A DNA stretch of 42,585 nucleotides from contig NZ_BAFX01000193.1 of the NCBI RefSeq assembly GCF_000308815.1, forward strand, positions 1 through 42,585, written 5' to 3'. Positions 15,511 through 22,297 of the stretch are shown here, piece after piece. The translations under genes and the position numbers were made by a program. Position 1 is the first letter of the stretch, and every line of letters begins with the position of its first letter. The DNA is from Nocardia concava NBRC 100430 (GTDB lineage Bacteria; Actinomycetota; Actinomycetes; Mycobacteriales; Mycobacteriaceae). The notes below the pieces were generated by a model. The model ran no database searches. It was given only the letters and a program-made list of their open reading frames with translations, and had not been told where the DNA came from.

Positions 15511-16239
15511 TCAGGCGTCATGGAAGACGAGCCCGAGCGTGCGCCGCCGCCCGGAGCGCACGAGGCTCACGCCGTGCCGCATGGGTGCGGCCGACCAGCC
15601 GCGCGCACCGCGCACGGGCCGGTCGCGGGTGGTGAAGATCAGGCCGTGTCCCTGCGGCAATGTCATTGCCGCACCCCGGGATTGCGCCCGCGGCCGCTGC
15701 TCGACCATGAGAAACTCACCGCCGGTGTAATCCTCGCCGGGCTTGTCCAGCCCGATCACGACCTGCAATGGAAACACCATGTCCCCGAACAGATCCCGAT
15801 GCAGCGCGTTCCAATCGCCCGGCCCGTACCGCAACAGGATCTGCGAGCTCTTCACCTGCCCCGCGCGATGACACTGCGCGATCCACTCTTCGAGGTCTTC
15901 CGGCCAGGTGCCCGGCCGCCCCAACCGCTCGGCCCAGTCCCGTGCGATGGGAAGGAGTTTCGGATACAACGCCGCCCGAAGCCCGGCCACGACCTCGGGC
16001 AGATCGTGCGTGAAGTACCGATACTCCCCTTCCCCGAACCGGTGCCGGGCCATATCGATCGTCGACCGGAACCGGGACCCATCGTCGTAAAGCGCTGCGA
16101 GCGTGCCGCATTCCTCATCGGTGAGCAACGGCCCCATGAGCGCGTGCCCGTGCGCATCGAGTTCCCCGGCCAGGGCCGCCCAATCCTGCTGGGCGACCCT
16201 CCCGGCCCACGCCGACTCCAGCGTGGTCCCCCGCATCAT
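15511..16239 (-). CDS. 2OG-Fe(II) oxygenase in the ogt operon
   Basis: A 242-aa 2-oxoglutarate/Fe(II)-dependent dioxygenase. The iron ligands are His147 and Asp149 (LHRDLFG) and His222 (RHGVS), with Arg near 230-233 (SGRRRTLGLVF) for 2-oxoglutarate. The Arg-rich end and its place behind ogt suggest AlkB-like repair of alkylated nucleic acid, but the prolyl-hydroxylase-like core means protein hydroxylation is also possible. ATG 16239 overlaps the ogt TGA (ATGA), so translation is probably coupled. The much longer open frame upstream of it is shadow. Confidence 0.82.
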   Translation of the reverse strand: MMRGTTLESAWAGRVAQQDWAALAGELDAHGHALMGPLLTDEECGTLAALYDDGSRFRSTIDMARHRFGEGEYRYFTHDLPEVVAGLRAALYPKLLPIARDWAERLGRPGTWPEDLEEWIAQCHRAGQVKSSQILLRYGPGDWNALHRDLFGDMVFPLQVVIGLDKPGEDYTGGEFLMVEQRPRAQSRGAAMTLPQGHGLIFTTRDRPVRGARGWSAAPMRHGVSLVRSGRRRTLGLVFHDA

Positions 16240-16721
16240 GCGACCCGCTCCAGCTCGAGCAGCCGCTGCTTCCGCTCCACTCCCCCGGCATATCCGGTGA
16301 GCGACCCGTCCGCCCCGATCACCCGATGGCACGGCCGCACGATCAGCAACGGATTGGCCCCGATGGCCGAGCCAACCGCCCGCACCGCCGCTTTCGGCGC
16401 TCCGATCCGCCGGGCGATCTCGCCGTAGGTGGTCGTGCTCCCGTAGGGAATCTCCTCCAGCGCCCGCCACACTCGCCGCTGGAATTCGGTCCCGCTTTCG
16501 CCGACCGGGATATCGAACCCGGTCCGCTCCCCCGCGAAGTAGGCGGACAACTGGGGAATGATCGCCGCGAACGCGTCGCCGTCGGCGGTCCACTCCGGCC
16601 GCACCAGAACGCTCTTGTTCCCGGCCATCGACACGGCGGTCAACATCACCGCCCCGTCCCGAATCTCCCCCACGAGCAGCAGTTCCCCAACGGGGCTCGC
16701 CATCGTCGTGTACACGGTCAT
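16236..16721 (-). CDS. ogt: Methylated-DNA-protein cysteine methyltransferase
   Basis: A 161-aa suicide enzyme that moves the methyl group of O6-methylguanine to its own cysteine. The active site PCHRV is at residues 130-134 (Cys131). The DNA-binding HTH region is TEFQRRVWRALEEIPYGSTTTY, then EIARRIGAPKAAVRAVGSAI; the conserved Tyr-Gly and Asn (GANPL) are present. ATG 16721 has the near-perfect RBS AAGGAGG. It is the first gene of a three-gene operon with an oxygenase and an Ada-like zinc domain, so this is probably an alkylation-damage unit. Confidence 0.95.
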   Translation of the reverse strand: MTVYTTMASPVGELLLVGEIRDGAVMLTAVSMAGNKSVLVRPEWTADGDAFAAIIPQLSAYFAGERTGFDIPVGESGTEFQRRVWRALEEIPYGSTTTYGEIARRIGAPKAAVRAVGSAIGANPLLIVRPCHRVIGADGSLTGYAGGVERKQRLLELERVA

Positions 16722-16788
16722 CGCTTCCTCCTTGCTCGATCCGTTCGCTTTCCTCCACCCACTCTGGCCGAGCCGAGACCCGATAACC

Positions 16789-16849
16789 GGCGGAAATCCG
16801 CCATGGCATTTGGCGGCATTCGGACACCCCGAACCCCGGCGGAATCCGC
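16789..16849. promoter_or_regulatory. Paired GGCGGA/TCCGCC sites in the ogt divergent promoter
   Basis: GGCGGA-AA-TCCGCC (16789-16802) and the similar GCGGA-A-TCCGC (16839-16849) lie about 49 bp apart in the 151-bp gap between ogt and the split-barrel protein. Two related inverted repeats, roughly whole helical turns apart, are compatible with one regulator binding both. Confidence 0.4.
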
Positions 16850-16872
16850 GACCGGTTCCTAGACTCAGCGGC

Positions 16873-17820
16873 ATGGTGGTGACCTGGCCGGACGAAGTGG
16901 ACGACGTTCTCGGTGGCGACCTGACCTGCGCGCTGGCATGCAATACCGATGCGGGCGGCGCGGTCGTGTCGGCGGTCGCGCCGATCGGCCTGCGGGACCG
17001 CGAGCGCGGCACGGTGGGCGTGACGACATCGCTCGGATTCGGCCGAAAGCTCTTGCGGATCAAGAAGGATCCGCGCGTCGCTCTGGCCTATCACGCCCGC
17101 ACCCACGGCCTGGCCGACCCGGCCAACCAACGCTTCGTCCTGGTCCAGGGCCTGGCAACCTTCGACCCGCACCCGGACCGTGCGGCCCTCGACACGATCG
17201 GCGAACAGGCAACCCCCTACCTGGGTCCACCCCGCCGAGGCCCCTTCTGGGACCGCTGGCTCAGCGCCTACTACGCCGACCGCGTGCTGGTCACCGTCGA
17301 GGTCCGCCGAATCATCGTCTGGCCCGATCTCCTGGCAGCCGGTGAACCCGAGGTATTCGGCGAACCGATGCCCGCGAATCCCCCTGCGCCACAAAAGCCC
17401 CCGGCCAAAGGCACCGCCCCGCGCGTCGACACCCCCGAGGCCGCGCACCGAGCCGCAAAGCTCCCCCACCACCTGATCGCCTACCGCCAGTCCGACGGCT
17501 ACCCGGCGATCCTCCCCTTCACCTCACCGACCGCCGACCCCGACGGCCTCCGTATCTCCGTCCGCGCCGACCTGCCACCCGGCGGCCGCCGCGCCGGAAT
17601 CCTCTCCCACGACTACCGCCCCAAGCTGATCGGCCTCGAAACCCGCCAACACACCGGCTGGCTGGATGTCGCAGACGGGCAGGCGACCTACGCACCGCAC
17701 ACCGCCTCGGGTTTCGTCGCGCCGCCGAACAAGACACTGCTACTGCTCGCCAACGGCTTTCTGGCTCGCCGTGGGCTGCGACAGGCAGCCCAGGACGGTT
17801 TGCTCGACGCACTCGCCTGA
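16873..17820 (+). CDS. Pyridoxamine-phosphate-oxidase-like (split barrel) protein
   Basis: A 315-aa protein whose N-terminal half (about residues 1-165) is a flavin- or F420-type split barrel: TVGVTTSLGFGRKLLRIKKDPRVALAYHAR is the barrel segment, then QRFVLVQGLATF. The C-terminal half (about 195-310) repeats a related pattern (DGYPAILPFTSPT, then GLETRQHTGWLDV), so it may be a two-barrel fusion. Homologues include general-stress and F420-dependent reductases; the cofactor cannot be read here. ATG 16873 has no strong RBS. It diverges from the ogt operon and may share its operators. An earlier start would run into the ogt gene. Confidence 0.72.
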   Translation: MVVTWPDEVDDVLGGDLTCALACNTDAGGAVVSAVAPIGLRDRERGTVGVTTSLGFGRKLLRIKKDPRVALAYHARTHGLADPANQRFVLVQGLATFDPHPDRAALDTIGEQATPYLGPPRRGPFWDRWLSAYYADRVLVTVEVRRIIVWPDLLAAGEPEVFGEPMPANPPAPQKPPAKGTAPRVDTPEAAHRAAKLPHHLIAYRQSDGYPAILPFTSPTADPDGLRISVRADLPPGGRRAGILSHDYRPKLIGLETRQHTGWLDVADGQATYAPHTASGFVAPPNKTLLLLANGFLARRGLRQAAQDGLLDALA

Positions 17821-17843
17821 ACCCCTGTCGCCCTGGTCATAAT

Positions 17844-17872
17844 TTGACAGGGAAACTTGCAAGTTTTGCTGT
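17844..17872 (+). promoter_or_regulatory. MarR promoter with embedded palindromic operator
   Basis: A consensus TTGACA -35 (17844-17849) is followed at 17853-17866 by the perfect 14-bp palindrome AAACTTG-CAAGTTT. A weak -10 would fall at 17867-17872. The palindrome fills the spacer, the classic place for a MarR dimer to repress its own gene. Confidence 0.6.
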
Positions 17873-17892
17873 TGTTGTGGAATTCTGGTGCG

Positions 17893-18345
17893 GTGAGAGC
17901 GCAGAGTCCGGGCAGGTCCGAGGCTGAAGTCGCCGCGGCAGCGGCTGAGCTTCGAGTCGTGGCCAGCCGGTTGTTGCGGCATTTGCGGGCCGCTCGGGCC
18001 GGGATCGAGATGACGCCGTCGCAGGCGGTGGTCTTGAGCCGGCTGGGGTCGGAGGGCGCGATGTCGGTGGCGGATCTGGCACGGGCCGAGAAGGTGCGGC
18101 CGCAGTCGATGCGGACCACCTTGGCGGCCCTGGAGGAGCGGGGGCTGGTTGCTCGCGGGGCGCATCCGACCGATCAGCGGCAGGTGTTGATGTCGTTGAG
18201 CGAGGAGGGGCGGCGGTTGCTGCGGTTGGCGCACGACGCCAAGGAGGACTGGCTGACCACCGCGATACTCACGAAACTTTCGGCCGCCGAGCAGGATTCG
18301 CTGATCGCGGCGATTCCACTGCTGGCCCGGCTGGTCGAGGACTGA
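17893..18345 (+). CDS. MarR-family transcriptional regulator
   Basis: A 150-aa winged-helix MarR protein: TPSQAVVLSRLG, then MSVADLARAEKVRPQSMRTTL as the DNA-binding helices, and GLVARGAHPTDQRQVLMSLSEEG as the wing. GTG 17893 is chosen because the only earlier start (TTG 17857) lies inside the palindromic operator. The isochorismatase-like gene begins 34 bp downstream, so the pair is probably one operon repressed by MarR until a small aromatic or oxidative signal binds (family knowledge and inference). Confidence 0.87.
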   Translation: MRAQSPGRSEAEVAAAAAELRVVASRLLRHLRAARAGIEMTPSQAVVLSRLGSEGAMSVADLARAEKVRPQSMRTTLAALEERGLVARGAHPTDQRQVLMSLSEEGRRLLRLAHDAKEDWLTTAILTKLSAAEQDSLIAAIPLLARLVED

Positions 18346-18379
18346 ACGGAATCACGAACTTCTAGAGAAGGATTGGCTG

Positions 18380-18973
18380 TTGACGTCGAAGCTGTTGGAT
18401 CCGAAGTCCGCGCTGGTGTTGATCGATCTGCAGCGTGGGATCACCGCCGCGCCCACCCAGCCGCATGCGGTCGAGGATGTGGTGGCGCGGGGAGCGCAGT
18501 TGGCCAAGGCATTTCGGGATCAGGGGCTGCCGGTGGTGCTGGTGCGGGTGTCCTGGGCCGACGACGGCGGTGATATGCCGCCGGGGCGCACCATGCAGGC
18601 GGGCGGGGGGAATTACACGCCGCCGCAGGGCTGGGATGTGCTGGTGGACGAGCTCGATGTGCAGCCGGGTGATATTCGCATCACCAAGCGGCACTGGGGC
18701 GCTTTCCACGGCACCGAACTCGATGTGCAGCTGCGCCGCCGCGGGGTGAGCACCATTGTGCTCGGCGGCATCGCCACCAGCATCGGCGTGGAATCGACCG
18801 CGCGGGCGGCCCATGAACACGGCTATCACGTCGTGATCGCCGCCGACGCGACCGCCGACCGGGAGACCGATTCCCACGATCATTCGATGCGGAAGATCTT
18901 CCCGCGCCTCGGCGTCACGGCGACCACCGACGAAGTCCTCAGCGCCCTGGCCGAACTCCCGACCCAGGCCTGA
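18380..18973 (+). CDS. Isochorismatase-like hydrolase lacking the nucleophilic Cys
   Basis: A 197-aa isochorismatase-superfamily protein. Asp16 (VLIDLQRG) and Lys103 (ITKRHWGAF) of the catalytic triad are present, but the nucleophile position in GIATSIGVEST is Gly136 instead of Cys. Amidase members need that Cys. Isochorismatases proper, which cleave a vinyl ether, do not use a Cys nucleophile, so a non-amidase reaction or a binding role is more likely. Translation appears to begin at TTG 18380 with GAGAAGGA at 18365-18372, 7 nt upstream. It probably shares the MarR promoter. Confidence 0.82.
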   Translation: MTSKLLDPKSALVLIDLQRGITAAPTQPHAVEDVVARGAQLAKAFRDQGLPVVLVRVSWADDGGDMPPGRTMQAGGGNYTPPQGWDVLVDELDVQPGDIRITKRHWGAFHGTELDVQLRRRGVSTIVLGGIATSIGVESTARAAHEHGYHVVIAADATADRETDSHDHSMRKIFPRLGVTATTDEVLSALAELPTQA

Positions 18974-18989
18974 CCGACCGCCTGGTCAG
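18964..18989. terminator. Possible hairpin between convergent genes
   Basis: CCAGGC/GCCTGG and CTGACC/GGTCAG can form alternative short stems that cover both stop codons of the convergent isochorismatase-like and PcfJ-like genes, which are only 12 bp apart. There is no T-run, so termination is weakly supported. Confidence 0.3.
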
Positions 18990-21847
18990 TGGGAGTGGGC
19001 GCGGGACCAGAGGGCGGGCCAGCCGCCGGGGCCCAGCCAGGAGGCGGGGATGCGCAGACCGTGATCGGCGATCCGGGTCCAGAAAGCCTCACTGTCCGAA
19101 CCGAATTCGTCGACGCCGAGTTCCCGCGCTGCCACCCGAGCGGTTTGCCAAGGGCCGGTCGGGTCGGACAGGGAGGTCACCGGGTAGCCGGGGACGGTGA
19201 CAGCACGGGGTTCGCTGATCGCGGTGAGCGGGATGCGGAGATCCGGTGCGAGGGTGGTCGAAATGATGAGCGGGCACAACATGTCCGCGAGGGGGTTCCG
19301 GGTCAGCGCGTGCGCCAGGGCCGGATCGTCGGCGCGAGCCAGGCGGCCGAGGGCGGCGCGCAGTCGCAGACCGACCAGGTCCATGGTGCGGGCGATGGCG
19401 ATATCGGGGTCTTTCACCATGGCGCGCAGGGTTTTCGACGGGATGGGAGCGTCGGCGCGCAGCGCGGTCAGTCGGGGGTAGCGCGAGAGCAGCGCCGGGT
19501 CGAGGGCCTCGAGCGCGGCCGCCAGGGGCCGGGTGCCCGAGGCCGTCCATAGGCGCGGCAGGGTGGACGGCTCGGCGGCGAGGGCGTTGGCGCAGATCCG
19601 GCCCAGCCGGTCGGCGGGTGAACGGCGCAGGGCGGTCAGGGATTTCGGATCGCCATCGCGGTCGCCCGCCAGGGCGGTGAGGACGCGCAGGCCGGGTTCG
19701 GACTCGATCATCGCCTTGCCGGCCGCGTCACGCAGCAGCGGCGCGACCTCACGCAGCGGGTTGGGCGCGGCCCGCCGGACGCGTACGGGCGGTATCGCGT
19801 CCACCGGATCGGCGGGTTCGGCTTGCGGCTCCGCCACCGGCAAGGTCGCCGCCCATTCCCGGAGCGCCTGGTGCACAGCGGGATCCGGGTCCCGATTGAA
19901 GCGACCCGCGATCTCGTTGACGAGCCACCCGCGGCCACGGCGCAGTTCGGCATTGACGACGATCACGTCCCGCTCGTCGCGCAGCGCGAGCAGAATGCTG
20001 CGGCCCCGCACGGCCTCACGCTGATACCACGGTCCGGCAATGCAATTGCCCATGTAATCCGACCATTCCGCGAGGCGGCCCGCCGTCCGCGCGAACTGGA
20101 TGCGCAGGCCGGTCCCGGGCAGCACCGCGCCGTCGTGCGCCAATACCGCCTCGGCGATGTCGAATTCACTGGTCAGCGCCTGCGCGACGGCTCCGCTGCG
20201 CATCAGCCCCTCGCACAGCGATACCCAATCCCGGCACCGGTCGGGCGCGGCCGCCCCGAGCGCCAGCAGCTGCGCGGCCCCGGCCACCGCGAGCGGGATC
20301 GACTCCGCACGCGGAGTGAGCGGATCCGGCTGCGGCGCGGGCGGATTCGTATCGAACACCGGCACGCGGTAGGAGGGCACGGAAACAGCGCCCGCATGCC
20401 CGAGCGCCCGGGCCATGGCGTCGGCCAGGTCCGCCAGCCAGAGCAGATCGCAGCCCCGGTCGACGGCCGACGCGTCCTCGGCGAGCCGATCGGCGAGGCT
20501 GGGCTGATCGTGCTTGCGCACCAACGGTTCACAGTGCCAGTGCTGCGGCGGATGCTGCGCGGGGTATCCCGCCACCGCGCGCCACGCCCGCAACGAGCCG
20601 GAATCCCAGGTCTCGGGCAGCGATTCCACGGGCAGGGCGTTCCGGAACAGGTCCACGACCTCGTCCCGCACGATGGTCGCGTAGGCCAGCGCGGTGCGCA
20701 GCCGGGTGCGCAGGAATCGTTCGAACGCCGCGCCCCGCAGCTGCTGCTGCCGCAGCGCGGTATCGATCTCACGGAGATGGCCGATGGGCCGGGCGGGCAG
20801 CGTGGTCAGCTCCCCGACCGGACGCCGGGCCTTGTTGATCTCGCTGCGGGTGAAAAGCGCCGAGACGGCCTCGATCTCGCCGCGCACCCGCGCGATTCCG
20901 ACGTCCGCGCCGAGCTCGTGCACCGCCACCGCCGCCCGCAGCAGCGCCGTCGCCGCCAGCGCGTCCTGGATCAGCCGTTCGACGCAGTGCTTCCAGAAAT
21001 GCCGCCAGGTGGGCCGGAACTGAATGCCGTGCAACACCGTGAAGGGCCGGTAATCGTGGTTCTCCACCAGCTCGATGGCCTGGGCCTCGGCGAACTGCCG
21101 GTAGCGCTCGCGCAGCGGCTCCAGCACGGTCAGATCGTGCGAGGCGGCCAGTCGCGCCCGCGCGAGCCCGGCCAGCTGCCCGGCGCAGACGTGCTCCCAC
21201 AGATCGAGCACCAGCTCCAGACGCCGTGGGCCCGAATACTGTTCGAGCACCCGGCGCAGATTCGCGGCCAGCACCGACGGCACGCCCTCGGGCATCGGAT
21301 CGACCCCGTCGGGCGTCCGCAGCGCGAGCACCCGCACCAGCTGTTCGGGCCCGAGCACATCCGCGGCCGCCGACGCCAGGATGACCGCGGCCCATCGCCC
21401 CTCACCGATCGCCTGCTCCGCCGCCGCCCCGACCGGTTTGGTGGCGGCCACCCCGAACAGCGCCACCAGCGTGGCCGTGCGCTCCCCCAGCCGCCACGCG
21501 CCGCCCAGCTTGAGCACCCGCAGCGCGGCGATGACGGCGTCGCGCCGATCACCGGTGGCCCCGGCCAGCCGCGCCGAGACGAAGCCCTCGCCGAGATCGA
21601 TTCCGGCCCCGGCGATCACCGTGCCGCCGACCTCCACCAGCCCGGCCAGATCCGCGCAGGCGATGGCCACCCGCGCCGGATCGCTGTCGCGCGCACCCAG
21701 CACGACGGCCGCGCCCTCGGGCCCGTCGTGGCCGACCTCCTCGCCCGTCTCGATCAGCCAGGCCCGCCGATCCCGGTCCGCGACCACGCCGAAGGCCAAC
21801 CGCACTGCCAAACTCGAACTCCCACCGGTGAATTGCCGCGCGATCAC
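18986..21847 (-). CDS. Large PcfJ-like protein of unknown function
   Basis: A 953-aa, Ala/Arg-rich, mostly helical protein. At about residues 590-670 it has the pattern of PcfJ-like domains: EWSDYMGNCIAG, then WYQREAVRGRSILLALRD, then VVNAELRRGRGWLVNEIAGRFNR. PcfJ domains were first named in conjugative plasmids; their chemistry is unknown. The segments before (about 1-580) and after (about 740-953) resemble nothing I recognise; the tail has repeated Leu/Ala helices like HEAT-type repeats. GTG 21847 has GGGAG at 21854-21858, but this RBS is inside a 12-bp hairpin. It follows the amtB-PII pair in the same direction, yet is probably a separate unit. Confidence 0.65.
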   Translation of the reverse strand: MIARQFTGGSSSLAVRLAFGVVADRDRRAWLIETGEEVGHDGPEGAAVVLGARDSDPARVAIACADLAGLVEVGGTVIAGAGIDLGEGFVSARLAGATGDRRDAVIAALRVLKLGGAWRLGERTATLVALFGVAATKPVGAAAEQAIGEGRWAAVILASAAADVLGPEQLVRVLALRTPDGVDPMPEGVPSVLAANLRRVLEQYSGPRRLELVLDLWEHVCAGQLAGLARARLAASHDLTVLEPLRERYRQFAEAQAIELVENHDYRPFTVLHGIQFRPTWRHFWKHCVERLIQDALAATALLRAAVAVHELGADVGIARVRGEIEAVSALFTRSEINKARRPVGELTTLPARPIGHLREIDTALRQQQLRGAAFERFLRTRLRTALAYATIVRDEVVDLFRNALPVESLPETWDSGSLRAWRAVAGYPAQHPPQHWHCEPLVRKHDQPSLADRLAEDASAVDRGCDLLWLADLADAMARALGHAGAVSVPSYRVPVFDTNPPAPQPDPLTPRAESIPLAVAGAAQLLALGAAAPDRCRDWVSLCEGLMRSGAVAQALTSEFDIAEAVLAHDGAVLPGTGLRIQFARTAGRLAEWSDYMGNCIAGPWYQREAVRGRSILLALRDERDVIVVNAELRRGRGWLVNEIAGRFNRDPDPAVHQALREWAATLPVAEPQAEPADPVDAIPPVRVRRAAPNPLREVAPLLRDAAGKAMIESEPGLRVLTALAGDRDGDPKSLTALRRSPADRLGRICANALAAEPSTLPRLWTASGTRPLAAALEALDPALLSRYPRLTALRADAPIPSKTLRAMVKDPDIAIARTMDLVGLRLRAALGRLARADDPALAHALTRNPLADMLCPLIISTTLAPDLRIPLTAISEPRAVTVPGYPVTSLSDPTGPWQTARVAARELGVDEFGSDSEAFWTRIADHGLRIPASWLGPGGWPALWSRAHSH

Positions 21848-21854
21848 GGCACGA

Positions 21855-21886
21855 CTCCCGCCCCGACCATACGATCGGGGCGGGAG
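21855..21886 (-). promoter_or_regulatory. 12-bp hairpin covering the PcfJ-like gene's RBS
   Basis: CTCCCGCCCCGA and its exact complement flank an 8-nt loop, 8 bp upstream of GTG 21847 and 42 bp downstream of the PII stop. In mRNA of the minus strand the GGGAG RBS is paired in the stem. It lacks a U-run, so it is either a weak terminator for amtB-PII or a translational block. Confidence 0.55.
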
Positions 21887-21928
21887 CTCGGCAATCGTTT
21901 TCGCAAAGCGCGATCGGGTTCGCGGCGT

Positions 21929-22297
21929 TCACAACCGCCGGGCGTCGGTCATCCAGATCTGGATGTTGGACGACTGGTGGTTGGTCCCGATCCGCCCGAT
22001 CATCCGGACCAGATCGGTGACATCCTCGGTCCGGACCAGCAATTCGACCCGCAGCCCGGAACTGACATCGGTCTCGAACCGCTGCCCGCGATAGCTCTCG
22101 ACGCGATTGTCGCGGTCGTCCACCCGGTAGACCTGGGTGACCACCATGCGCCGCACCCCGAAGGCGGCCAGGGCCTGTTTGATCTGATCGAACAGGCCGG
22201 GCGGCACCACCAGCGTCAACAGCTTCGCGTCCGCGCCGCCGCCCGGGTCCATGGTGTGGTCACCGATCATGCCGCCCAGGTGCAGCGGCGCCGACAT
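21929..22297 (-). CDS. Atypical PII-like signalling protein
   Basis: A 122-aa homologue of GlnB/GlnK, trimeric sensors that bind 2-oxoglutarate and ATP/ADP and plug the Amt channel. LLTLVVPPGLFDQIKQALAA starts the ferredoxin-like fold after about 24 extra residues. The T-loop keeps ESYRGQRF with Tyr69 at the place of the modified Tyr51. The B-loop, normally TGKxGDGKI with the nucleotide-binding Lys and Gly residues, is replaced by IGTNHQSSNIQI. The usual C-loop is absent, as the chain ends eight residues later in DARRL. Its ATG overlaps the amtB stop (TGATG), so the two are translated together and this is probably amtB's private regulator. Confidence 0.78.
   Translation of the reverse strand: MSAPLHLGGMIGDHTMDPGGGADAKLLTLVVPPGLFDQIKQALAAFGVRRMVVTQVYRVDDRDNRVESYRGQRFETDVSSGLRVELLVRTEDVTDLVRMIGRIGTNHQSSNIQIWMTDARRL

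Noticed and set aside
15149..15521. N-terminal extension of the TetR frame to 342 aa
   Set aside because: The extra part overlaps the Ada-like gene, reads as Pro/Ser/Ala-rich shadow, and the TetR domain needs only the last 218 residues.
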